DNA from: Phyllobacterium zundukense
GTDB taxonomy: Bacteria; Pseudomonadota; Alphaproteobacteria; Rhizobiales; Rhizobiaceae
Assembly: GCF_025452195.1 (NCBI RefSeq)
Contig: NZ_CP104973.1
Coordinates: 3,641,001 to 3,705,000 of the forward strand
Length of the DNA stretch: 64,000 bases
Direction: 5' to 3'
Below, piece after piece: positions 1 through 8,494 of this stretch; the first letter of the stretch is position 1, and every line of letters begins with the position of its first letter. The position numbers and the translations under genes are program-made. Below the pieces are notes generated by a model. It ran no database searches. It was not told where the DNA came from and saw only the letters and a list, made by a program, of their open reading frames with translations.

Positions 1-1515
1 CATTGCGCTCGTATAGCTGTTCCACAGCGGGAAAATCGGCAGGAAGCCGCCCTGCTCACCCTTGATCAGCAGTGACCGGACAAGATCGGTCACGCGCTTG
101 GGCTCTGTAATCGTCAGAAACGGGTGTAGTGCGCGGAAAGTATCCCACATGGAATAATCGTCATAGTAGGTGAAGCCGCGTGCCGCTTCATAGGATGCGC
201 CGCCGCCGAAGCGCGGATACTTGCCGCTGACATCGCTGAACATGCGCGGCGCCAGATACATGTGATAGAGCGACGTATAGAATATGCACCGGTCCGTCTC
301 GGTACCGTCGACAAGAATCGTGTTGAGGACCCTGTTCCACGCTGCTCTGCTGGCCTTTTGCACCTTGTCGAAATCAAAATCGGGCAGTTCCGCCGCACCA
401 TTGGCGCGCGCACCGTTAACATCGGCGAATGACATACAAGCGCGTGCTGTAACGGCTTCGCCGGCTTTCAGATCATCGAACATGACGACCGCTCCGGACG
501 GCGCGGTCCCAGCGGCAGCCTGTTTGCTGTCAGGAACGAAAGTCTTGCCAATCCATATACCGCCTGTGCGAAACTTGCGGTCGAATGTCACAGCAAACTG
601 GCCGAAAAAGCCGGCCGGCTTGTGCATGCCTGCATAGAAGCGGCCTACCTTGTTGTTGCCCACGACCTCCTGCGTCTCCGCCTCGATCGTGGTTCGACCC
701 GCACCATTCCATAGGGTGGTCAGGCCTGCAGGTATCTGTCTGTCATTGTTATTCTGGACTGATATCCAGCCTGTACCGCCTTTCAGGAAGCGGAAACGGA
801 TCAGGCCGCAACGCGCCGTCCCGGTCATCGAAACTGCGATATTGCGTTCAGGCAATTCGACCTCGTAAAGGTCCGGGCCGGCTTTTTCTTTTTCATGGGA
901 AAATTTCGACGACAGGAGATTTGGTGTCCATTGCTCCTTGGCATCCTGACCGGCGAACAGCTGGATACTGCCATATTCCTGCACTGCCGACCCGCTCAGG
1001 AAGTGACTGCTTCTAAAACCCTTGATGGACGCATCGCCGTAGTAGTACGGAGCCGTGCCTTTAGTTTCGGTCGAATTGGTCGCGGGAGTCCATTGTGTCA
1101 TGCCGAAGGGAACACCTACTGCGGGATAGGTCTGACCCTTGTCCTCGGAATGCGCATTGGTTGTGCCTGCGGTTCCGACCATGGGATTGACCAAGGGCAC
1201 CAGGTCCTTATCATCTCCACGGCCCGTCACTTGCGCGACCTTTCCATCGGCCGGAATTTTTTTCACATTTTCCGGTGGCGTCGCCTGTTCATCTTCCGAC
1301 ACGTCTGGGACCTCGGTGACGGTAACCGATTCGATGGCCGCCTGGCCGGCAATCCGCTGTTTGAGCTGATCGATCTGTCCGTTCAGCTCCCTAACCGTCT
1401 GATCAAAGGTGCTCTGCAGATTGGCCGTATCGTTCTTCTTGCCGTCGTCGCCGTTGCAGCTAGCGAGCATCGTGCAGCCGAGCAGCGTCGCGAGCAGCGT
1501 CTTCTTAATTGTCAT
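1..1515 (-). CDS. GH92-family alpha-mannosidase lipoprotein (C-terminus beyond window)
   Basis: The reading frame is open from the ATG at 1515 to the window edge, giving 505 residues with the C-terminus missing. The start follows a GGGAGGAAT ribosome site. The N-terminus is a lipoprotein signal with lipobox LASC near residue 19, followed by a short linker with a coiled stretch. From about residue 100 the chain has features of glycoside hydrolase family 92: NPMVGT, YPAVGVPFGMTQW, HFLSGS, and near the end of the visible part YDDYSMWDTFRALHPFLT. Family members are calcium-dependent exo-acting alpha-mannosidases, so it probably trims mannosides at the cell surface. Most known GH92 enzymes come from Bacteroidetes, so acquisition by transfer is possible (inference). 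Confidence 0.88.
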   Translation of the reverse strand, partial: MTIKKTLLATLLGCTMLASCNGDDGKKNDTANLQSTFDQTVRELNGQIDQLKQRIAGQAAIESVTVTEVPDVSEDEQATPPENVKKIPADGKVAQVTGRGDDKDLVPLVNPMVGTAGTTNAHSEDKGQTYPAVGVPFGMTQWTPATNSTETKGTAPYYYGDASIKGFRSSHFLSGSAVQEYGSIQLFAGQDAKEQWTPNLLSSKFSHEKEKAGPDLYEVELPERNIAVSMTGTARCGLIRFRFLKGGTGWISVQNNNDRQIPAGLTTLWNGAGRTTIEAETQEVVGNNKVGRFYAGMHKPAGFFGQFAVTFDRKFRTGGIWIGKTFVPDSKQAAAGTAPSGAVVMFDDLKAGEAVTARACMSFADVNGARANGAAELPDFDFDKVQKASRAAWNRVLNTILVDGTETDRCIFYTSLYHMYLAPRMFSDVSGKYPRFGGGASYEAARGFTYYDDYSMWDTFRALHPFLTITEPKRVTDLVRSLLIKGEQGGFLPIFPLWNSYTSAM

Positions 1516-1886
1516 GGATTCCTCCCGAATGAATAAAATATGCTTTGAAAAAGAATGACGTGATATTTCAATCGATTAAGTATGTGGCTGAGTTCGAGTT
1601 GATTTAGGTTCGTCAAATAAGGGTTCAGATTAATAGGCTGTGTGCGAGACGGCTCAATCGAACGTGTTTGTCATGCCGCTACAGGGTGTGCGCAGTTGCA
1701 ATGCAAGTTCGGGGTGGTGTCTATTCGCTGGTGCGTTCAAGGCTCCTCCCTCTTCGCAACTTCTTCCAGAATTGACGACACTTATCGCTGAGCCAAAATC
1801 GCGTCAATTATTCCAAAGTCTAAGGCCTGAGGTGGCCAGGGTTCGCAAGCGCACGTAACGCGGCCGCAAACGGGTGCCGGGGATGG
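1516..1886. other. intergenic region, 371 bp
   Basis: This lies upstream of the GH92 gene and downstream of the TetR gene, both on the minus strand. It must hold the GH92 promoter. I see no convincing -35/-10 pair and no strong terminator. A short plus-strand frame here has no ribosome site and no recognisable product. Confidence 0.5.
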
Positions 1887-2474
1887 TTAGTTCGAGCCCG
1901 GAAAAGACTTCATGGCAATGTCGATCAGCCGGTAAAGCTCTTCCCGGCCAGCGCCGCTCGATGCCTGGACGGCAGTGCCTTGGGCGATGGTCAAGAGGTA
2001 GCGGGCAAGATCCTCCGCGTTGCAGTCGGCGGGAAGATCGCCTTCACGCCTTGCGCGTTCGAAACGCCGCGCCAGCGCCTTCTGCCCTATCTGGCGGCGC
2101 TCGATGATTGTTTTCTGGATCGCTTCCGCGGCTTCGCTGCAGCCCATGGCCGCATTGATACCAAGGCATCCACCCGGATTGCATTCTTCAGTCTGGGCAT
2201 TGGCAAAGCCATGCAATATATCCAGCGCGACAATCCGTGCGGTCGGCTGCTCCAGTGCCTTCCAGAAGAAGGCCATGTAGTTCTGCTCATAGCGCTGCAG
2301 CGCCATGCGGAAGAGCTCTTCCTTGTTGCCGAAGGTTCCGTAAAGACTGGGCTTGGTGATACCCATGCCGTCGGTCAGGTCAGTGATGGATGTGCCTTCG
2401 TAGCCTTTTCGCCAGAATAGCTCCAAAGCCGTCTGCAATGCGTCATCCGCATCAAATTCCCTGGGCCGTCCCAT
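1887..2474 (-). CDS. TetR/AcrR-family repressor of the adjacent RND efflux operon
   Basis: A 195-residue TetR-family regulator. The N-terminal helix-turn-helix spans about residues 10-55 (GYEGTSITDLTDGMGITKPS, LYGTFGNKEELF) and the rest is the variable ligand-binding domain. The ATG at 2474 has AGGGAG eight bases upstream and is preferred over an in-frame GTG at 2483. It is transcribed divergently from the membrane-fusion and RND genes, and two palindromes in the shared spacer fit TetR binding sites. By analogy with AcrR and BepR it should repress both itself and the pump until a toxic ligand binds. The ligand cannot be read from sequence. Confidence 0.9.
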   Translation of the reverse strand: MGRPREFDADDALQTALELFWRKGYEGTSITDLTDGMGITKPSLYGTFGNKEELFRMALQRYEQNYMAFFWKALEQPTARIVALDILHGFANAQTEECNPGGCLGINAAMGCSEAAEAIQKTIIERRQIGQKALARRFERARREGDLPADCNAEDLARYLLTIAQGTAVQASSGAGREELYRLIDIAMKSFPGSN

Positions 2475-2496
2475 GGACAACACTCCCTAAAAGAAT

Positions 2497-2512
2497 TATA
2501 CCGTTCGGTATA
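2497..2512. promoter_or_regulatory. TetR operator candidate 1 (palindrome)
   Basis: The palindrome TATACCG-TT-CGGTATA lies just upstream of the repressor start. It shares its CCG-NN-CGG core and flanking TATA arms with the second palindrome at 2554-2579, centre to centre 62 bp. It is placed to autorepress the TetR gene. Confidence 0.7.
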
Positions 2513-2520
2513 AAATTCCA

Positions 2521-2549
2521 TTGACAGCTGTTACATCGCCGCCTTATAT
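2521..2549 (+). promoter_or_regulatory. promoter candidate for the RND efflux operon
   Basis: A consensus TTGACA (2521-2526) is followed by a 17-bp spacer and TTATAT (2544-2549), reading toward the efflux genes. It sits between the two operator palindromes. The downstream one would cover the transcription start, so bound repressor should block initiation. Confidence 0.65.
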
Positions 2550-2553
2550 CAGC

Positions 2554-2579
2554 CGTTCTATACCGCTCGGTATAGAACG
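2554..2579. promoter_or_regulatory. TetR operator candidate 2 (26-bp perfect palindrome)
   Basis: Two 12-base arms, CGTTCTATACCG and its exact complement, flank a 2-base centre. The inner part matches the palindrome at 2497-2512. It begins five bases after the predicted -10 box, which suits steric repression of the efflux operon. Confidence 0.75.
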
Positions 2580-2656
2580 TCAATGCTCAATTCGATGATC
2601 GAATTCAGATTCGCCACCCTCCCAATGGCGGAAACTTTCAAAGCAGGATGACCACG

Positions 2657-3880
2657 ATGTCAATCAGCACTTTAAGAAAAAGCCTCTATGCCAGCGCTTT
2701 AGTTCTGACACTTGCCACAGTCGGCGGCTCGCACTTTCTGGACATGCAGCAGAGCCACGCGGAAGGCGAAAAGAGTCAGGCCGCGCCTGCGCCAGCGACG
2801 CCCGTTTCGGTTGCGGTCGTACAGCCAAAGCTCGTAACGCAGTGGAGCGAATTCTCTGGCCGGCTCGAGGCGGTCGACGCGGTTGAAGTACGTTCACGTG
2901 TCGCCGGCGCCATTCAGTCGGTGGCCTTCAAGGAAGGCGCGATCGTCAAGCAGGGCGACCTTCTGGTCAAGATCGACCCGGCGCCATATGAGGCTGAAGT
3001 TGCACGCGCAAAGGCGCAGGTGGCCTCTGCCGAATCGAAGCTCGCCTATGCCAAGAGCGAACTTCAACGCGGCAAGCAGCTCGTGACATCGCGCTTTGCG
3101 TCCCAGAGCGACTACGATCAGCGTTTGAACGTCCAGACCAGCGCGGAAGCGGACCTCGAAGCGGCCAAGGCCGTGTTGCAGACCGCCATGCTCAACCTCG
3201 ACTGGACCGATATTCGTGCACCGATCAGCGGCCGTGTCGGACGTATCGAGATCACCCCCGGCAATCTCATCGCCGAGGGACCGAGCGCGCCGCTATTGAC
3301 ATCGCTGGTTTCGATCAGCCCGATTTATGCAAGTTTCGAGGCCGATGAAAACGTCGTCGCCAATGCGCTCGCCGATCTTCCCGAGGGCTTGAACAGCCGT
3401 GACTTCGTCAACCGCATCCCGGTTCAGATGGATGTTCACGGCCAGGACGGGATCACCGGCAAGCTACAGCTGATCAACAACAGCGTCGATGCGACGAGCG
3501 GTACCGTCAAGGTTCGCGCGGTGTTCGACAACGCCAATGGCAAGCTGATGCCCGGCCAGTTCGCCAAGGTCCGCATGGGTCAGGCCAACGAGCGCAATGA
3601 ATTGCTGGTCGACGAAAAGGCTGTCGGAACCGACCAGAACAAGAAGTTCGTCATGGTCGTCAATTCGAAGAACGTCGTCGAGTATCGCGAAGTCTCGCTT
3701 GGCGCCAAGGCAGATGGCTTGCGGATAGTCACGGCTGGATTACAGGCGGATGACAAGATCGTCGTCAATGGCCTGCAGCGGATTCGCCCTGGCTCGCTCG
3801 TTGCACCGGAGATGGTTGCGATGGGCAACAAAGCCCCAGACCAGCAGGCGCTGGCGGACCAGGCCAAGCTCAAACAATAA
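2657..3880 (+). CDS. RND efflux periplasmic adaptor subunit (MexE/AcrA type)
   Basis: A membrane-fusion protein of about 407 residues that links the inner-membrane RND pump to an outer-membrane channel. A Sec signal lies at residues 1-36. There is no cysteine at the cleavage site, so unlike AcrA it is probably not a lipoprotein. A lipoyl half-motif (VRSRVAGAIQSVAFKEGAIV) is followed by an alpha-hairpin (KAQVASAESKLAYAKSELQR), the second half (IRAPISGRVGRIEITPGNL), and beta-barrel and membrane-proximal domains. The ATG at 2657 has AGGA eight bases upstream; an ATG at 2648 is the alternative. The RND gene follows after 36 bp. It resembles MexE and Brucella BepF, but orthology is not settled. 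Confidence 0.9.
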   Translation: MSISTLRKSLYASALVLTLATVGGSHFLDMQQSHAEGEKSQAAPAPATPVSVAVVQPKLVTQWSEFSGRLEAVDAVEVRSRVAGAIQSVAFKEGAIVKQGDLLVKIDPAPYEAEVARAKAQVASAESKLAYAKSELQRGKQLVTSRFASQSDYDQRLNVQTSAEADLEAAKAVLQTAMLNLDWTDIRAPISGRVGRIEITPGNLIAEGPSAPLLTSLVSISPIYASFEADENVVANALADLPEGLNSRDFVNRIPVQMDVHGQDGITGKLQLINNSVDATSGTVKVRAVFDNANGKLMPGQFAKVRMGQANERNELLVDEKAVGTDQNKKFVMVVNSKNVVEYREVSLGAKADGLRIVTAGLQADDKIVVNGLQRIRPGSLVAPEMVAMGNKAPDQQALADQAKLKQ

Positions 3881-3916
3881 ATACCCAGAGCCCCGCATCG
3901 GGCAGGTGGAATTGAT

Positions 3917-6900
3917 ATGAATATCTCCAATTTCTTTATCGACCGCCCGATCTTTGCGGGCGTTCTTTCTTTCATCATCTTCCTTGGCGGTTTGATTGCG
4001 CTGACGACGATGCCCGTCTCGGAATATCCGGACGTCGTGCCCCCGTCGATCGTGGTGCGGGCGCAGTATCCGGGGGCAAATCCGAAGGTCATTGCCGAAA
4101 CAGTCGCAACGCCGATGGAAGAGCAGATCAACGGCGTTGAAGGCATGCTCTACATGGGCAGTCAGGCGACGGCGGATGGCCAGATGACGCTGACTGTGAC
4201 CTTTGCGCTCGGTACAGATCCGGACAAGGCACAACAGCTGGTCCAGAACCGCGTTTCGCAGGCGGAACCGCGCTTGCCGGAGGAAGTGCGCAGCCTCGGG
4301 ATCACCACGGTCAAGAGTTCGCCTGACCTGATGCTGGTGGTCAATCTCATTTCGCCCAATGATCGCTATGACATTACGTACCTGCGCAACTACGCCCTGA
4401 TCAACATCAAGGATCGCCTCGCCCGCATCAATGGCGTCGGCGATGTGCAGTTGTTCGGGTCTGGCGACTATTCGATGCGTATCTGGCTTGATCCGCAGAA
4501 GACCGCGGAACTCGGCCTCTCGGCAACCGATGTTCTCAACGAAATCCGTGCGCAGAACGTGCAGGCGGCTGCCGGTACCATCGGTGCGTCGCCCAACTCG
4601 AACAGTGTCGATCTGCAATTGACGGTGAACGCGCAAGGCCGGTTGCAATCCGAAGAAGAATTCGGCCAGATCATCGTCAAGACTGCCGCCAATGGCGCGA
4701 TCACGCATTTGAGCGACATTGCCCGCATCGAACTTGGCGCAGCCGACTATTCGCTACGCTCGCTGCTCGACAACAAGAGCGCCGTCGCTATCCCGATCTT
4801 CCAGGCACCGGGCTCCAATGCGATCCAGATCGCCGACGAAGTTCGTGCAGCGATGAACGAGATGAGGCTGACCATGCCGGAAGGCGTGGACTACGAGATC
4901 GTCTACGATACGACCCAGTTCGTTCGCGCTTCGATCGAGGCCGTCATCCATACGCTGCTTGAAGCGGTATTGCTGGTCGTTCTGGTTGTTATCCTCTTCC
5001 TGCAAACGTGGCGTGCATCGATCATCCCGCTGATTGCGGTGCCGATATCGATCGTCGGTACGTTTGCGGTGATGCATCTGTTCGGTTTCTCGATCAATGC
5101 GCTAAGCCTGTTCGGTCTTGTTCTCGCGATCGGTATCGTCGTCGATGACGCCATCGTGGTGGTTGAAAACGTCGAGCGAAACATCGAGAACGGTCTGGCC
5201 CCACGGCAGGCGACAGTACAGGCGATGCGGGAAGTTTCGGGACCAATCATCGCGATTGCGCTGGTTCTGGTCGCGGTGTTCGTGCCCCTCGCCTTCATCA
5301 GCGGACTGACCGGTCAGTTCTATCGGCAGTTCGCGCTGACGATCGCCATCTCGACGGTCATTTCAGCTTTCAACTCCCTTACACTGTCCCCCGCCCTCGC
5401 CGCTCTTCTGTTGAAGGGACATGATCAGCCAAAAGATCGCTTGACGCGCTTCATGGACCTGACGCTGGGCTGGCTTTTCCGTGGGTTCAATGCCGTGTTC
5501 ACACGTGGAGCCAACGGCTACAGCAAGGGCGTGCGCGGCGTTATCTCGCGCAAGACGATCATGATGGGGATTTATCTCGTCTTGATCGGCGCGACGGCCT
5601 TCATGTTCAAGAGTGTGCCCGGCGGTTTCGTTCCGCCGCAGGACAAGCAGTATCTGGTCGGCTTCACCCAGCTGCCGGATGGTGCGACGCTAGACCGGAC
5701 GGAAGCGGTCGTCCGCCGCATCGGCGATATGGCGTTGAAGATACCCGGCGTGCAAAGCACGATTGCCTTCCCAGGCCTGTCCATCGCCGGTTTCACCAAT
5801 AGCTCGAATGCCGGCGTTGTCTTCGTTTCGCTGAAACCTTTCGAGGAGCGCAAGACGCCAGACTTGAGTGCCGGTGCGATCGCCATGGCACTCAATCAGC
5901 AGATAGCCGGCATCCAGGAATCGTTCAGCGCCGTCTTCCCGCCGCCTCCCGTCCAGGGTCTCGGCTCGATCGGCGGGTTCAAGCTGCAGATCGAGGATCG
6001 CAATGGTCTTGGTTACCAGGCTCTCGACGACGCAACCAAGGCGTTCCTCGCCAAGGCGGCCACTGCACCGGAGCTGACAGGTCTGTTCACCAGCTATCAG
6101 ATCAATGTTCCACAGCTCTATGCCGACGTTGACCGTGCCAAGGCACGCCAACTCAACGTATCGCTGCCGGAAATCTTCAACACGCTGCAGATCTATCTTG
6201 GCTCGGTCTATGTCAACGACTTCAACAAGTTCGGCCGCACCTATTCCGTCCGCATGCAGGCGGAGTCGGATTTCCGGGCCAAGTCTGAAGATATTGGCGA
6301 CCTCAAGGTACGATCCGGTTCGGGCGAGATGATCCCGCTGTCGGCCCTGGTCAACGTCTCGTCCAGTGCGGGACCGGATCGCGCGATGCGCTATAACGGC
6401 TTCCTTGCTGCCGACGTGAACGGCAATGCAGCGCCCGGCTACTCGTCGGGTCAGGCGCGGGCTGCGGTGGAAAAGATTGCCGCCGACACCTTGCCGCCCG
6501 GGATCGGCTTCGAATGGACGGAACTGACCTATCAGGAGATCATTGCGGGCAACTCGGCCTACCTCATCTTCCCGTTGTCGATCCTCCTGGTATTCCTCGT
6601 CCTCTCGGCACAATACGAAAGCCTCTCGCTGCCACTATCGATCATCATGATCGTGCCGCTCGGATTGCTCGCCGCCCTCACCGGCGTCTGGCTGACGGCG
6701 GGAGACAACAATGTCTTCACGCAGATCGGGCTGATCGTGCTAGTCGGGCTATCCGCCAAGAACGCCATCCTGATCGTCGAGTTTGCGCGGGAACTGGAGT
6801 TTGCCGGAGCGACGCCATTCAAGGCCGTGATCGAGGCCAGCCGCCTGCGACTGAGACCGATCCTGATGACGTCGCTGGCCTTCATCATGGGCGTGGTGCC

Positions 6901-7135
6901 TCTCGTCACATCGACGGGAGCCGGTGCGGAAATGCGCAGTGCCATGGGTGTCGCGGTGTTTGCCGGGATGATCGGCGTGACGTTGTTCGGTTTGTTCATG
7001 ACGCCAGTGTTCTATGTGCTCATACGTGCGATGACTGGAAACCGGCAGCTGAAGAGCCACCATGCAAGTACCTTCGACGGCGATTCCAGCCACAATTCGG
7101 GCGCGATTGCTCCTGCCGCAACGCCAGCCGAGTAA
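3917..7135 (+). CDS. RND multidrug efflux transporter, HAE1 family (MexF/BepG-like)
   Basis: A 1072-residue inner-membrane proton-driven drug exporter, the usual length for the hydrophobe/amphiphile efflux family. It starts with the typical MNISNFFIDRPIFAGVLS, has the repeated six-helix bundles and two large periplasmic loops, and carries the TM4 proton-relay pair in GIVVDDAIVVVENVERN. The TM10 lysine region reads GLSAKNAILIVEFAREL. The start has AGGTGGA upstream. It is co-transcribed with the adaptor gene. No outer-membrane factor is encoded here, so it probably uses a TolC/BepC-type channel encoded elsewhere. Substrates are unknown. Confidence 0.95.
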   Translation: MNISNFFIDRPIFAGVLSFIIFLGGLIALTTMPVSEYPDVVPPSIVVRAQYPGANPKVIAETVATPMEEQINGVEGMLYMGSQATADGQMTLTVTFALGTDPDKAQQLVQNRVSQAEPRLPEEVRSLGITTVKSSPDLMLVVNLISPNDRYDITYLRNYALINIKDRLARINGVGDVQLFGSGDYSMRIWLDPQKTAELGLSATDVLNEIRAQNVQAAAGTIGASPNSNSVDLQLTVNAQGRLQSEEEFGQIIVKTAANGAITHLSDIARIELGAADYSLRSLLDNKSAVAIPIFQAPGSNAIQIADEVRAAMNEMRLTMPEGVDYEIVYDTTQFVRASIEAVIHTLLEAVLLVVLVVILFLQTWRASIIPLIAVPISIVGTFAVMHLFGFSINALSLFGLVLAIGIVVDDAIVVVENVERNIENGLAPRQATVQAMREVSGPIIAIALVLVAVFVPLAFISGLTGQFYRQFALTIAISTVISAFNSLTLSPALAALLLKGHDQPKDRLTRFMDLTLGWLFRGFNAVFTRGANGYSKGVRGVISRKTIMMGIYLVLIGATAFMFKSVPGGFVPPQDKQYLVGFTQLPDGATLDRTEAVVRRIGDMALKIPGVQSTIAFPGLSIAGFTNSSNAGVVFVSLKPFEERKTPDLSAGAIAMALNQQIAGIQESFSAVFPPPPVQGLGSIGGFKLQIEDRNGLGYQALDDATKAFLAKAATAPELTGLFTSYQINVPQLYADVDRAKARQLNVSLPEIFNTLQIYLGSVYVNDFNKFGRTYSVRMQAESDFRAKSEDIGDLKVRSGSGEMIPLSALVNVSSSAGPDRAMRYNGFLAADVNGNAAPGYSSGQARAAVEKIAADTLPPGIGFEWTELTYQEIIAGNSAYLIFPLSILLVFLVLSAQYESLSLPLSIIMIVPLGLLAALTGVWLTAGDNNVFTQIGLIVLVGLSAKNAILIVEFARELEFAGATPFKAVIEASRLRLRPILMTSLAFIMGVVPLVTSTGAGAEMRSAMGVAVFAGMIGVTLFGLFMTPVFYVLIRAMTGNRQLKSHHASTFDGDSSHNSGAIAPAATPAE

Positions 7136-7142
7136 CAAAAAT

Positions 7143-7185
7143 CTCCGACGGCGCAGAGCTTGCTAGGGTTTCTGCGCCGCCGGAG
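7143..7185 (+). terminator. hairpin after the RND operon
   Basis: Arms 7143-7157 and 7171-7185 pair over 15 positions with one mismatch around a 13-base loop, starting eight bases after the transporter stop. There is no clear T-tract, so it may be a 3'-stabilising hairpin rather than an intrinsic terminator. Confidence 0.5.
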
Positions 7186-7399
7186 CTAACCTACTGAAAC
7201 TGAAGATTTTCCCTACGTTATGGCAGCAGCATTTGATCGCCGAGTAGAGCCTATCACGGCACAGTTGAACGACGATGAGAACTTTTTGGGTGACAAAAGG
7301 TTTCAAACTGTTACAGTTGCGTGACCAAGCCGAAATTCGGCACTGACGATCATGATCCTTCGGCACTTTCAAAGGATCGTCCAATCGGGAGCAGTCCTT

Positions 7400-7522
7400 A
7401 TGAGCTTTGCCGCAGCAAACGATAACCGAAAGATCAGCGACGGTTTTATACCGTTCGTCACTTTTGTCATATGCACCCAGGTAGCAGCCACTATTCTGCT
7501 CGCTTTGCCAAATTGGTATTGA
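7400..7522 (+). CDS. small membrane protein, 40 residues
   Basis: An ATG at 7400 preceded by GGGAGCAG opens a 40-codon frame. The product has a polar N-terminus (MSFAAANDNRKISDG) and one hydrophobic segment (FVTFVICTQVAATILLA), consistent with a single-pass membrane peptide. I do not recognise the family. The stop TGA overlaps a possible TTG start of a second small frame, and two more small membrane-protein genes follow on the same strand, so this could be the first gene of a small operon. Confidence 0.4.
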   Translation: MSFAAANDNRKISDGFIPFVTFVICTQVAATILLALPNWY

Positions 7523-7617
7523 GGCCTCAACCCACACCTACAGGTTTTTCAATCCTGCCGGTTCTGGCAGGAGCAGTGATTATTTTAATGATCGCCGGTG
7601 TTTTTTTCGCGACTTGA
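7519..7617 (+). CDS. possible second membrane peptide, 32 residues, TTG start
   Basis: A TTG at 7519 overlaps the stop of the preceding frame (TTGA), an arrangement that allows translational coupling. The 32-residue product has a proline-rich start and one strong hydrophobic segment (ILPVLAGAVIILMIAGVFF). There is no independent ribosome site. The case rests only on the overlap and the membrane-like composition. Confidence 0.25.
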   Translation: MRPQPTPTGFSILPVLAGAVIILMIAGVFFAT

Positions 7618-7701
7618 GACGGCTTTGTAAGCCTCCCTCCCAATCCTTTCATGCAACCAAAGTCTGGCTATTAAAGCTGCCAAGCAATTGGGATAGTGCC
7701 C

Positions 7702-7992
7702 ATGGTTTGGTTCGATTTGGAAATAGCGTTCATGAGTGGCGATAGCGATACAAAGGCAAGGGACAACGAGGTTACAAAATACATTGCCGCGGCACTGGAC
7801 CGGCTATCGACCGGGTCCATCATTGTCGGATTCGTTGGGCCCATGGCGACGATCATGAATGATCCTACAAAAACCATGACATTGGACTATCATCGCTGGC
7901 TTGCCATCGGCCTTGTAAGTGGCTCGTGGATTGCCGTATCGTACTGCCTGCATATCTACGGCAAGAGAGCGTTGTTAAAAGGGATCAAGTAA
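7702..7992 (+). CDS. small two-helix membrane protein, unknown function
   Basis: About 96 residues. A charged N-terminal part (SGDSDTKARDNEVTKYIA) is followed by two predicted membrane helices, around SIIVGFVGPMATI and WLAIGLVSGSWIAVSYCLHI, with a basic C-terminus. The ATG at 7702 has GGGA eight bases upstream; GTG 7696 and ATG 7732 are in-frame alternatives. Its stop directly abuts the ATG of the next small gene, so the two are almost certainly co-transcribed. No family recognised. Confidence 0.6.
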   Translation: MVWFDLEIAFMSGDSDTKARDNEVTKYIAAALDRLSTGSIIVGFVGPMATIMNDPTKTMTLDYHRWLAIGLVSGSWIAVSYCLHIYGKRALLKGIK

Positions 7993-8145
7993 ATGGACGA
8001 ATGGATCTATCTGGTCTTGTCTTTAGCGATGGGCGCCGTTGTCCTCATTTATAGCCGTTTCGCGGTAAACAAGCATATTGCCACGGTCGAACGTCACGAA
8101 CGTGAGCGCGAGCAGCGGAAACGCAAGTACGTGAAATCGGTATAA
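7993..8145 (+). CDS. small membrane-anchored basic protein, 50 residues
   Basis: The ATG at 7993 immediately follows the stop of the upstream membrane-protein gene. The product has one N-terminal membrane helix (WIYLVLSLAMGAVVLIYS) and a very charged helical tail (VERHEREREQRKRKYVK) expected in the cytoplasm. The tight coupling to the neighbour supports it being a real gene. Function unknown. Confidence 0.6.
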   Translation: MDEWIYLVLSLAMGAVVLIYSRFAVNKHIATVERHEREREQRKRKYVKSV

Positions 8146-8157
8146 TAAGGCGACGAC

Positions 8158-8451
8158 GTGCGAAGCCGCCAGAAGAGAAATATTCAACTGCTGCGGGCCT
8201 CCGCTCTATTGCTGATTCTGGCAGTCGCCGGCTGTGTCTCCATGACGCCGGAAGAGCGGCGGGCGCTCGATAATCAGACCTGTTCATCCTATGGTTTCCG
8301 GCGTGGAACCGATGCGTTCGCAAATTGCCTGCTCAATCTCGACCTTGACCGGCGCGCCGCGAGCCGGGCGCAATTCGAACAGATGCAATTTAACACGCCG
8401 CTGATCATCTATGACAATCGCTATCGATATTATCGGCACCGCCGATGGTAA
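8158..8451 (+). CDS. small lipoprotein
   Basis: A 97-residue protein starting at GTG 8158. A basic N-terminus and hydrophobic stretch end in the lipobox AVAGC (cysteine near residue 26). The mature part includes QTCSSYGFRRGTDAFANCLL, with two cysteines that could pair, and a Tyr/Arg-rich C-terminus (YDNRYRYYRHRRW). Proteins of this type are common in Rhizobiales and unassigned. It ends the small-gene cluster and is followed by a strong hairpin. Confidence 0.7.
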   Translation: MRSRQKRNIQLLRASALLLILAVAGCVSMTPEERRALDNQTCSSYGFRRGTDAFANCLLNLDLDRRAASRAQFEQMQFNTPLIIYDNRYRYYRHRRW

Positions 8452-8482
8452 CACTCGCCCGCCCACGAGTGCGGGCAAGTGT
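8451..8482. terminator. hairpin between convergent genes
   Basis: Arms ACACTCGCCCGC (8451-8462) and GCGGGCAAGTGT (8471-8482) pair over 12 positions with one wobble and an 8-base loop. It separates the plus-strand lipoprotein gene from the minus-strand DUF1236 gene and probably serves both. No long T-tract is present. Confidence 0.6.
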
Positions 8483-8494
8483 CATTCGCAATGA

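Noticed and set aside
1640..1858. 72-codon plus-strand frame upstream of the TetR gene end
   Set aside because: No ribosome site, low-complexity product, no family resemblance, and no support from neighbours.
7163..7537. 124-codon minus-strand frame after the RND operon
   Set aside because: It runs opposite to the better-supported small plus-strand frames, includes the terminator hairpin, and its product has no recognisable features.
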